Below, in pieces: positions 11,585-21,293 of a DNA stretch of 64,000 bases. Positions within the stretch are counted from its first letter, which is position 1. Each line of letters begins with the position of its first letter. Both the position numbers and the translations under genes were made by a program. The notes under the pieces were generated by a model. It was not told the origin of the DNA and ran no database searches. It saw only the letters and a program-made list of their open reading frames with translations. The stretch comes from Ephemerocybe angulata (Eukaryota > Basidiomycota > Agaricomycetes > Agaricales > Psathyrellaceae): contig JAACJK010000163.1 of NCBI GenBank assembly GCA_013368325.1, positions 2,170,001 through 2,234,000 on the forward strand, given 5' to 3'.

Positions 11585-11942
11585 TCATGATACCAGCAAC
11601 TTGGAGGTTATACCCGCTTGCTGAAGGCTTTCTTCCAGCCTCTGCCGTATCAGAGAACCGAGTCTACCCCGCAGCTCGACCTCTTGCTCCTGTCCTCGCG
11701 ACGTTGGTGTGAGGGCCGATGCTAGGTCCTCGAAGTCCGTAGTATTTGCCTCCTCCAACAGCCGCATGCTAAGCCTGCCCAGCGCCTGCATTCGAACCCG
11801 TCGGAACAGACTGTCTAATCGAGTTCTTGAAGCCAAGGAAAGGGATGTCAGGTTCCTTGCATGTGCCACGGACCGATCTTGGGAGTCGTGGGTTAAGGAA
11901 AAGGCCGGCACCACACCACTTTCTGACGAGACCACTTGCGAG
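11585..11942 (-). pseudogene. Truncated 3' fragment of membrane/LRR-like gene
   Basis: This stretch corresponds to the last part (about 120 codons) of the gene at 14389-16496. Shared runs include ARNLTSLSL, RVRMQALGR and SALTPTSRGQ. The reading frame is still open to a stop at 11585, but the upstream coding sequence is missing because the tandem-duplication junction lies at 11942/11943. Nothing upstream could supply the N-terminus, so I call it a pseudogene fragment. It keeps the convergent orientation to its F-box neighbour. Confidence 0.9.
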
Positions 11943-12673
11943 GTCTGACCCTGGCTGATTTTTCTCCTTCGTGTCCCCAGCTCGAGTCTATTCAAGGGTT
12001 GGGTGTTAAGGGATGCGAGGAAGTGTGCACTTCTTTATTGTGCACCTAATACTGGCTTGATAGTTACACCGTAAATGTATGGCCCTCTAGTTTAGAGGCA
12101 GGATACGCTTGAATTCTCCCAGCGCAGTTCACGAAGACCTGGACAAGTGCTCGAGCGCGCGCTAATGCCGGCGGCAGGCGCAATAAGGTGGCGGTGTTAC
12201 CCGTGGGAGCAAAGCTTCCAGAACGGGTTCCAGAGAATCCGACGCGCTCTTGACGACCTTGTCCTCTGTACTGACACCATCCTTCTTCTGTTCTATCGAA
12301 AATGAGGCCTTCTACTTCCACAGTACAAACCAAATGCTATGCGGGGTAACCCATAGGTCTTGTACTCCTGGGCAAGACGACGCGGAATCACGAAATGGCT
12401 GGAGCTCTCATCATGGATTGGCAACGCTTCAAGATCGTTGACATGCCTTCGCAGAGCAACGTACTGCGCCCTCCGAAGCGGCCACAAGGCGCTCTTGAAT
12501 ACTAGAAACAGCCCCCGACGATATGAGGGCGCCTTGTTTCCCTCCCTAGCCCCCATTTCCTTCCCTCTCCTCCCAGACGACTCTGGTAGTCGCTGTAGTG
12601 CCTTGCTCAACCCTCTGAAAGGTATGGATCCACACTATCTCTGTGAACAGGAGCTTACCTTTACTCTAGCATC

Positions 12674-14236
12674 ATGTCTCTGCGCGTCGGATGGAACGAT
12701 TACTCTCCGGTGGACGAGTCCCAGGACGTGATCATGCAAGACGCGCCTTCGTGGAACCCAACCAGCGTCGTCCTCAAAGCAGGCCGTGAATTGTCAGGCT
12801 GGCTCTTCGGGCCCTCACCACCTGTTTCACCTACCTTCACCCCGAGAGGCTATCTACGATCCGGCCACCCCATCCACTCCAACCCCATTCTCGGTTCCAC
12901 CCCACCGTTCCTTCGTCATGAAGTACCCCCGACCTTCATAAATAACCTTCCTCAAGAGCTCCTGGAGAAGATCTTTTGGGAATACGTTCACGGCACAACC
13001 AGGGGTGGAGGCCGCTCCTCCCTCCCCTTACAAGGATCTTACCGTCGTATCCTTTCCCGCCGAGGGGCTGTCACCACTCCGATCTCCCTCAGCCACGTCT
13101 GCTCCACTTGGCGACGCGTAGTCACCTCTTACCCATCCCTATGGGCAAGAGTTTGTATCTCGCGAGCCGAAGCACACGACATCCCATTACTCGAATACTG
13201 GCTCGCCCGCTCCACCACCTGCCCATTGGACGTGACGGTCATCCAACGGTACAAGGGCTATGAGGAGGTGGTGGAACCCGTTACCATCGAAATCATCTCA
13301 GCCCTGGCGCGACATTCGTCACGGTGGCGAAAGCTCAGTCTGCAGCTCCAGCCGAATATGGAGACCCCGTTCCTTTCCCTTTCCCCCACTTTAACCATTC
13401 CCTTGCTGGAAGAGTTCGATCTGAACCTCACCACCTGGTCGGCAAAAGGATGGCTCTACATATCCGAAATCATGACCAACGGCCCTAGGGTTCGATCTGG
13501 CGCTTGGAATATGGCGTTGCAACACCCGGGCTCGTCGTATCAGTCCCTCTCCACCATTCGTATTGGGACGATCTTCCTGGCCGATCTCATCCCTTCCCTC
13601 TCCCAGATGATGCATGTTCAGTCATTAACCATCGATGATCTTGCCACGAACTATGGACCCCCGCCGCCCGCTACCCTTTCCGCAACATACTCTCCGATCG
13701 TCCTCCCCAACCTTTCTACACTGACGCTCGGTCGATATCCGGATATCTCGAATCTTTTCATTTCGGTCACCCTTCCGTCCTTGACAGAGTTATCCTTGGG
13801 CCTAGGCTTCGGGTTCGAAATATCCGCCGTTACCGGCTTGCATGCTTTGGGAAGGCTGGTAGAACGATCTGGGTGCTGTATCAGGTCATTAACTTGGACA
13901 GATGTCTCTGGTGTCGAAGCCCTTCCACACTTCTCCAGTCTTGGAGGTCATGCCCTCGATCTGCTTCACCTTCGTTTGTGGGGACGCACGAGTGATGTCA
14001 CATTGGCATTTCTGACATCGAGAGGAGAAAACACACATTTTCCGTCACTCCAGTCACTGGAGCTTCAAGCCTGCGAGGGGTCAGCCGAGGCGCTCGAAGC
14101 CATGATATTATCGAGGCCAGGTTTGAGGGAGCTCGATGTGGTGATAATGAGCTTGGACGTATTGAAAAAACCTTCCTTATTTATTCCTTACCAACAGCTC
14201 GTTGCCTCGAAGCCAGGATTTTCTATAGGATATTGA
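12674..14236 (+). CDS. F-box protein, tandem copy B (520 aa)
   Basis: Twin of the gene at 9825-11387, with the same leader, F-box (FINNLPQELLEKIF ... HVCSTWRRVVTSYPSLW), length and SKPGFSIGY ending. It keeps an intact convergent partner at 14389-16496. The C-terminal third has diverged from copy A far more than the first two thirds, for example around RLVERSGCCIRSLTW and after it. This fits either recent conversion of the 5' part or rapid change of the substrate-facing end. Likely SCF substrate receptor; the target is not deducible. Confidence 0.93.
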   Translation: MSLRVGWNDYSPVDESQDVIMQDAPSWNPTSVVLKAGRELSGWLFGPSPPVSPTFTPRGYLRSGHPIHSNPILGSTPPFLRHEVPPTFINNLPQELLEKIFWEYVHGTTRGGGRSSLPLQGSYRRILSRRGAVTTPISLSHVCSTWRRVVTSYPSLWARVCISRAEAHDIPLLEYWLARSTTCPLDVTVIQRYKGYEEVVEPVTIEIISALARHSSRWRKLSLQLQPNMETPFLSLSPTLTIPLLEEFDLNLTTWSAKGWLYISEIMTNGPRVRSGAWNMALQHPGSSYQSLSTIRIGTIFLADLIPSLSQMMHVQSLTIDDLATNYGPPPPATLSATYSPIVLPNLSTLTLGRYPDISNLFISVTLPSLTELSLGLGFGFEISAVTGLHALGRLVERSGCCIRSLTWTDVSGVEALPHFSSLGGHALDLLHLRLWGRTSDVTLAFLTSRGENTHFPSLQSLELQACEGSAEALEAMILSRPGLRELDVVIMSLDVLKKPSLFIPYQQLVASKPGFSIGY

Positions 14237-14261
14237 AGAGGTCACTCGGACTTTCGTTGTC

Positions 14262-14395
14262 TATACTACCTACGTCTATCTACAACTACCTACAACTACC
14301 TACAACTACCTACAACTACCTACAACTATCTACAACTATCTACGTCTACCTACCGACTACTGACTACTGACTACGCTATCTACGATGTTTATTGG
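14262..14395. repeat. CTACAACTAC low-complexity spacer in unit B
   Basis: Tandem ctacaactac runs followed by ctactgactac lie between the convergent stops at 14236 and 14389. The tract reaches into the last codons of the minus-strand gene. It is the third instance of this spacer type in the window. Confidence 0.85.
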
Positions 14396-16496
14396 GTGCT
14401 GGTCGCCTGGCCGGGTGTGGTCAGCAACTTGGAAGTGATACCCACTTCCTGAAGCCTTTCTTCCAGCTTCTGCCGCTTCAAAGAACCGAGGTTGCCCCAC
14501 AGTTCGATCTCCTGGTCCTGTCCTCGCGAGGTTGGTGTGAGGGCCGATACTAAGCCGCGGAAGTTCGTGGTATTTGCCTCCTCCAACAGCCGCACGCTAA
14601 ACCGACCCAATGCTTGCATTCGAACTCGCTGGAACAGATTGTCCAATCGGGTTCTTGAAGTCAAGGAAAGGGACGTCAGGTTCCGCGCATGTGACAAGGC
14701 AGACCGATCTCGGGGGTCGTGGCTTAAGGAAAGGGCCGGCATCACCCCACTTTCTGTCGAGACCACTTGCGAGACAGCGAGCGTCTCGAGGAACGGGGAC
14801 ATCGAGAGAATGGCTATCACATCGTCCAGAAGGATGTGGCAGTGGGTGATAGTGAGGTGTGTCACCATCGTCGACATTGCAACAGACAGCACCTCGGGCA
14901 CCAGGCTCATCTCTCCCTGCCAATACATCCTATGCGTGACGATCCCCGGCTGTTGCTGGTTCGACTTCCCCTGTGTCTGCCAAAAGAGCTTGCTCTTCAA
15001 GTCGATGCTGTCAGGGGCTGGGTTGTCGTAGAACTCCTCCATCTGCCTCTGTGCCTCCTCGTCCGCCCCAACGCCCTCATACTTGAAGAACGACTTGAGC
15101 TTCCCAAATCCACTGCTGAGCGCGCGTCTCGCGACTTGGAACTGGATGTCAATCTTCGGCAAGGGGGATGACCCTCGACGATTCTGCGACGCGGTGGTCG
15201 CTTGGTCGATGGTGGCAATGTACTGTGGGCCTCGACTCTGCAGCGATTTGCGCTTCCAGTGCCTTCGAGGGGATGGTGCGGAAAGGGCTTTCAAGGCAGG
15301 GGACTCAGTGGGAGGTATCTCAGTCCGAATGAGGTTGCGACGCCGCCTGGAGGTGGGATTCGGGGTGGGCGCGTAGGAGGTCTCGGTGGTGGTGACGAAG
15401 GTTGGGCCGGAGGGAATATGGGTGGGTGTTTGGTAGAGGGGACGTGGGCGAGTGAGCCAGGACGTGAGTTGGGTGCGGAGCGATGATAGCGAGCTTGTCA
15501 ACGCAGTGGCTGTGGCGGAGGATGCGGACACGGTAAGGTTCCAGGAAGCGTGTATTGCTTTGAGAGAGTCTTGGACGAGGAAGTGGAGGGTCGCGAGCGC
15601 TGACTGACATATCTGGGCTAACACTTGCGAGGCCATCTTCATGGAAAGGATAACGGACTTCCGTATCGATCCATTGGTCGGACTTGTCGCCCTCAGAATG
15701 GATGAATTTCCGCTTTTTCTTGTAGCATGAAAGATGCCGGGGATAATTCTCGTTGATGTTTCGCTGTGGTCCATCTTGTAGACTTTGGGGCGTCCAAAGT
15801 TAAACACGCGTCACGCATGCACAGAAAGGATTATACGTACTGCGAGGAATCTTTCCGCTTCTCGGTAGTGGTCTGGGTGCATTGGCGTAGTTCTCCATAC
15901 CGGGTATTCTAGGTGGGATTGGCCGAGCACGGAAACCTCCAAAGGAAAGCCAGACTGGGTACGACATTCCCCAGCTGAGGGGGCTGTCGTTTCGCTTTGA
16001 CCGAGTCGTTCTCGTTGGGGTGAAAATATAGTTGCAAAAGCGAGCGTATGTTGCCTTCGCCCAAGCCCAGATCAAGGCGACGACGATGAAGAGTTGGTTG
16101 AAGATCGATATTTTGGAAGCCTTTTGACCATGGGATTGTTTAGGTGAGGGCGCGAGGAGTATGTGTTCGACCTGTCGTTCCTCCTGCATCTCCTCCTCTT
16201 CCGTCGGAGTAACTTGCCTGAATATGTTTCGATGCTCTGATGGACCAGCAGCAGAGAGCATAAGCGTGAGCTACCCCTCGTTGAGAATGCTTGACTCACG
16301 TTGTAATGCAGCAGTGGTTCTGCCAATCGGGGTAGCGGGGGTTTCTACTGAAGCTGGACGAGACTTCGGGGATGTTGGTGAATCGTCTACACAGCAACGT
16401 CAGCCTTGCTGAAAGCACCTGCTAGACTGAATCCAGCGTACCCATTGAAAAAGTCGTCCGGGAGCTCTTGAACCTCGCAAGAGAGCTTTGGAACAT
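14389..16496 (-). CDS. Membrane-anchored LRR-like protein, copy 2 (643 aa)
   Basis: Family not recognised. The exons in transcript order are 16442-16496, 16300-16386, 15841-16236 and 14389-15782, summing to 1,932 nt. The introns are 55, 63 and 58 nt. The start is MFQSSLARFK. Exon 3 has a single strong hydrophobic helix (FNQLFIVVALIWAWAKATY). Exon 4 carries a Ser/Thr-rich linker, the conserved block IDIQFQVARRALSSGFGKL, then QPGIVTHRM and LRR-like repeats (SMSPFLETLAV). The fixed position of its last 58-nt intron and the shared blocks make it a paralogue of 4104-6410. It converges on the F-box gene 12674-14236. A membrane partner or relative of the F-box proteins is an inference only. Confidence 0.82.
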
Positions 16497-17345
16497 GGCT
16501 TCGACGTCGACGGAGGGGCTGGGTGGTTCTTCGAGAAACTCAGTATAAGCAGTGCTCTCTCCGACTGAGTGTACGAAAGACGAGGGGCTTACTGCGGATA
16601 TGAGCTTCTGGTCTCGAGGATGGGCTCACCCGCGACGATCCAGCCAATGGGGTATGCGCGAGTCGTGTATCATGAGTTTGTTCTATCAAACCAGAGGATT
16701 AGCTCGTCTTTGGATGGGTCAAGGCGTATAGGGTACCTGCTGAACTCCCGCAACTGGCGCTAAAACTAATTCTTGATGGGAAGATGGATCGAGGACTCGA
16801 GGGGGAAACACGCCTCGTCGCCATTCCTATGTCCCTCTTGAGAGGCATGATGTCTCCAGTTTCGTATGGTGTTAAAGTCGGGAGAGTAGGTTCAACAGAT
16901 CTGCCTCTGCTTCGTGAAGATCGAGGGCGTGAGCCAGAGCAATAGCGTCGTCAGCCAGGGGAGGACGCTCGTGAACCGTTTGTGGTGGTAATAGACTCTG
17001 GTAGAGGACTACAGAGTGGTAGTGAGTAGACGATGAAGGTGGTTTCAAGTAGACCTCGTTTCGCCATGATTCAGGCTATAATCCCTTGTCGTTGACAGTC
17101 TGTGTGGCCCATGCAATTGTCTTCTGGCAGGACCAGTTTCTGTGGTGATTGCTCTATTGTTCGCCGGATCGGCTCCGGCAATCAAGCCGGGCATCCCCAG
17201 CGGGGTTTGCCCCTAAGTACGACCGTGACAATGTTAGGCAAATGCAGAGTTCTGTTTGAGTCAGGAATCGACGAAGCTTAGATCTTTGTATCTTCATGAG
17301 TCTAAACCAGATTTATATAATGTGGAGAGCCATGCCGGTACAAAA
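16497..17345. other. Intergenic, no gene seen
   Basis: About 850 bp lie between two minus-strand genes. Only short frames are present. It should include the promoter of the membrane/LRR-like gene and the 3' UTR of the kinase gene. I see no repeats. Confidence 0.45.
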
Positions 17346-18839
17346 TTATAGGTACAGATGGTGCTTGGAGGCCACATTGTGTTGGATGGAGTCAAACCAA
17401 ACTTGAACGCGAGCCAGACAGGGCGAAGGGTGGCCAAATTTGCTATGCTGCTGGGTCGTGACACTCTCTACATTTAGGTGGCCTTTTAGCAACTTAGTAA
17501 AGTGGGTACCAAGGCTCATTGGGAATTTGAATAAGGCCATTTTGGAGATGGCCTTGTTCGTGAAGCGAAGGTCATCATATTCCTCAACGACTTTCTTTAA
17601 CGTTGTCAGTTGCTCTTCATCTTTCTCCGTCCACATCGCCGTTGCCACAATTTTGCCCTTCCTGGATAGAAGGGAAAGGAACGGAGTTTCCGGGTTAACG
17701 GCGCCGAGTGTAGGGTTCTGGGATTTCTCCTCCTTGCGCTTCACCAAGCCTTTCATTTGAGCGAACGCGGCTTGTCTCGAGGTAAAGAGTTCGTAGAAAT
17801 CGGTGAGGAGGTCGTTGATGGCATTCCACATGTCGTTTGGCAACCAATCTGGACGGGCGAGGTGCGAATCCCTGATTGCGCTGTATGTTCTCTCCCGGAA
17901 GTCCCTACAGGCCCCGAAGCCATCTTGAACCCATTCCTCCAATAGAGAATTGGGGACCAGTTTCCCATTGTTGTATCGAAGGAAAACCCAGACAAGAACT
18001 GTGATGAAGGATTCGAAGTCGTGTCGATAAAGGCGAGTTACTTTGCCGTCCATGGCATCCAAGGTAAGCAGCTCAGAAGCCATAAAGACCCAGGTGCCCG
18101 CATTAAAGTATCCACCAGGCTTGGCTCCCCGAAAATTGGAGAGGTCGTAGTCGCACAACTTAGGCCATCCGGTAGACTCTTCGACCATGAGATTGCCTTC
18201 GCTAATGTCACCGTGTTCAATCCCGACTGACCAGAGTATTGCGTGGCCTACAAAAATAGTGATTAGTTCGTAAAGGTGAGATTAGACTTGGTTGTACTCA
18301 CAATAAATCAGCGCAATGAAAAGACTCACGCCTCCGGCCACTGGCAGCGAAGTTATGGAGCTGATCGGTTTATACTCCGGCGTGAGGACGAGTACTGGAT
18401 AGCGCTTTGCGAGTGGACGCTTCGCCCTGTTGCCTTTATAGGTCTCCAGAAAGGCTATCCCAATATCAGTGTCGAAATCGGCGAAGACCTTCTCTCCCAA
18501 GATCTCTGGGAGGTAGTCACAGGGGTCGCCCCCTTCAGAGAACTCTTTCCCCACAAACACCTTCCGCGCCGTGTCAACGATAACCTTCTCGCGAGTGCGG
18601 CTCATCTCGCCCCAGGAAAGCTTCAGAGCGACCCCCTGGTCAGGTTTATCCTTTCCATCGTCATCCGTAGAGATAGAAAGTCCCAATCCCTTGATCCCTG
18701 TGGAGCGAGCATTGAAACAGGATCTGGTGGGGACTTCTTCGCCTTTCTTCCCTTTCAAGAATATGGCAGTCATCGAGGTTCGCGATTGATTGCTAGACGC
18801 TACAGCGTGAGGGCCAATCGGCAGGATAGTCGACGCCAT
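17346..18839 (-). CDS. FunK1 fungal kinase-like protein, copy 3 (479 aa)
   Basis: The exons are 18302-18839 and 17346-18247, with one 54-nt intron (GTGAGT...TTTGTAG) at the family's conserved site before the catalytic loop. They total 1,440 nt. The N-lobe shows VALKLSWGEMSR, with a likely beta-3 lysine. The C-lobe shows GIEHGDISEGNLM (HGD instead of HRD), CDYDLSNFRG and GTWVFMASELL, then RHDFESFITVLVW. It is more complete than copy 1. The start MASTILPIGPH has a TATA-like element about 50 bp upstream. The catalytic aspartate is present, so activity is possible but unproven. Confidence 0.85.
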
Positions 18840-18885
18840 GGAGGAGATGGTTCAAGTTGAAGAGAGCACGGAGGCATTTGGTGGG

Positions 18886-18898
18886 ACCTTATATATAG
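18886..18898 (-). promoter_or_regulatory. TATA box of FunK1 copy 3
   Basis: ccttatatatagc lies about 50 bp upstream of the minus-strand ATG at 18839. The surrounding 18845-19010 segment resembles the upstream region of copy 2 (about 20900-21090), sharing gtgagagcgtgcctttg. The two kinase genes therefore appear to share a promoter ancestor. Confidence 0.6.
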
Positions 18899-19200
18899 CA
18901 GCTAATGAGCGTGAGAGCGTGCCTTTGTTCACCAGCGTCCAAGTAACAATGGGCAACCAATTCTTCATGACAGTCTGGTCCAAGTCCAAGAGAGTGGCGA
19001 TCACAGGTCGGCGTCTTCTCGGGCATGCTGTTGATTTACCCAGTGAACCGAACGGGGGATGTTGAAAGTATCACGGCGTTGAAGGATTTAGAGACGAGAG
19101 AATACATTGAAAAGATATAACACATAGGACACGGTATAACGACGCAGTCGGATCAGTCACCAAAGAAACAGAGGCTACATGTACTACATGTATAGAGAAG

Positions 19201-20791
19201 CTAAGAAAAAGGTGGTTTCTTCAAGCCGTCGATACAGTGGGTTCTCAGCAAGTCAACGAAGAGTGGTCCGCGGCTGTTGGAGGGTGAGAACAACTTCAAG
19301 GACTCGAAGACCTTGTCCAAGAAAAGGAGAGTGTTGTACCCCTCCAGCTCTTCCTTCACGCTCGCTAATGAAGGCTGACCCGCGTTGGGTTTCTTGTAGT
19401 CGACCATCTCGCCAAAACCGCCATCACCGGTCGGATCAACGTCGCCCTCTTCATATGCCGCGTCCCATTCCATCTTGCGAATCTTCTTTGCAAGCATCTC
19501 ACATATAGCAATGTATACCTGCAGGCCAGCGACCGCCCCTTCGATGATAGACCACATGGTCCGAGTCATCCACGTTGGACGGGCGAGTAATCCCTTTCCA
19601 ATATGGTCGAAGGTGTGCTTGCGATTGGCCGCGCACATTTCGAACTGATTCTGGACCCATTCCTCCAGCGGTGGGTCAGGGACCCGTTTCCCATCACGGT
19701 ATCGAAGGACCACCCAGACCAGGACGGCGATGAAAGACTCAAAGTCATGCCGGTAGAGCCGAGCCACCGGTCCATCCATGGCCGGGGTAAGCAATTCCAT
19801 AGCCATGAAAGCCCATGTCCCAGTATTCGAGTAGCCAGAAGGGCGACGTTCGCCTCTGAGATGGGATAGGTCATAGTCGCACAGTTTTGGATTTTTGGTC
19901 GTTTTGTCGAACATAAGATTCCCCTCGCTGATGTCGCGATGTTCAATTCCGATAGACCAGAGCACAGCATGACCTAGGCGAAAATCATCAGCTTTAACGA
20001 AATGCAGATCGCAGGACTGCAGGACTCCTTACAATATATCAGGGCAAGAAAAGCATTCAGGAGTTCAACCTCTGTCATAGAGGTTATGGTGCTGATGGGT
20101 TCGTACTTCGTCAGGAGTACAAGGACTGGATAAGGTCGCGCGAGAGGGCGCTGTGCCTTGTAGGCCTTATTGTCTTCCCGGATAGCCTTTTGCCTGACGC
20201 TACGGTCAATGTCTTCAAATACTTCCTCGGCTAGGATACACGACAGCAAATCCTTTTCATAAGGCCTGCTCATCTCGCGCCAAGACAGATTCACGGCAAC
20301 TTCCCGTTCAGACTCGGCCTTCTCTCCAGCTGCAAAATCGCAACCTTCCACCTGGATCGGGTACACCGAGTACTCGTAGACGGGATTGCATACATCGCGC
20401 ATAGACCCTGGTAACAGAAACGGCGGTAAGAAGAATGTTCGATGCACTGGATGCACGGGGAGAAAGTACCGGTGACCGTAAAACCCATGGTGTGATTGTG
20501 GCAGCCGAAGGAGCTGAACATGGTAGGCTCTGCTGCATAGTCTGCGAGCGGCATGACGGGACGCTCTATCGTATCATAAAAGAGCTGGAACGTCACGTCT
20601 GAGCTCTCCATCGGCTCGAGCTCCTGCATCGCCGTTCTCGATTGCTGAGTCCTCTTTAGCATTTTTCGCGCAGCGCTTGAAGGCTCGAGCTCGGCTTCAT
20701 AGGCACGGCGCTTCTTTGTTTCGCCTAGACAGAAATTTAGTTCAATTCTGGAAAGCACTGTAGCTCTTTCGCAGCCGACCTTCTCTCGCAT
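19201..20791 (-). CDS. FunK1 fungal kinase-like protein, copy 2 (489 aa)
   Basis: The exons in transcript order are 20470-20791, 20033-20407 and 19201-19973, summing to 1,470 nt. The introns are 62 and 59 nt. The catalytic loop is the canonical IEHRDISEGNLMF, followed by CDYDLSHLRG and GTWAFMAMELL. In the N-lobe the expected lysine is replaced: VNLSW where copies 1 and 3 have MKLSW or LKLSW. So the copy with the intact HRD has lost the lysine. An ATG at 20791 is in frame, but an acceptor-like CTAG near 20725 leaves room for an alternative 5' exon. The role in the fungus is unknown. Confidence 0.8.
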
Positions 20792-21293
20792 GTGCTTGGT
20801 TCTCCACAGGTGTTGACCGCGTCTCTGGTGACGCCTCTGTACCCAACGTAGCTCTCATCGCTGCATTCATTGAAAGAAGAACACGCGGCTCCGAGCCAGA
20901 GAGGTGGTGGTGGTTCAAGTTGAAGCGAAGACGGGGACATTTGGCGGGATCATATCTTGTACTGTCCAATGAACGTGAGAGCGTGCCTTTGTTCACCATA
21001 GCGTCCATGCTCAATCTGCAATGACAATTTGAATGGGTGACTTCGGAAGCCTGGTTCATGACGGTACGGTCCAAGCAGCGTTCCGATAGCCCTGGCAATG
21101 ATGGCCATCACGGAGGTATCCCGGATCAACGCCTTTGGCACAGTGGCCACCTGTGGCCACGCACCATGCCACTTTGGTCCGTGCGTTGAGCGTCTATACT
21201 TTCATGAAGCTGTGACTCGGATTCCCAAGTTAATAAGAGCTCTGCCGCATTGTGAGGCATGATTCATAGAGATTCAGAGGATATGTGCTGTGA
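20792..21293. other. Intergenic: FunK1 copy 2 promoter
   Basis: The part at about 20900-21090 matches the promoter of FunK1 copy 3 in patches (gtggttcaagttgaag; gtgagagcgtgcctttgttc). No coding sequence is supported. The 3' UTR of the F-box gene ending at 21294 also falls here. Confidence 0.55.

Larger units (their letters stand above)
9081..14773. repeat. Direct tandem duplication, two 2.8-2.9 kb units
   Basis: Unit A (9081-11942) and unit B (11943-14773) each contain a 5' flank, a 520-aa F-box gene, a CTAC-rich spacer and the 3' end of a convergent membrane/LRR-like gene. The junction is visible: the sequence ending accacttgcgag occurs at 11931-11942 and at 14762-14773. In unit B it continues into the rest of the convergent gene. 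In unit A it jumps straight to gtctga, the same bases that begin the unit at 9081. The two F-box start codons are 2,849 bp apart. Confidence 0.93.
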
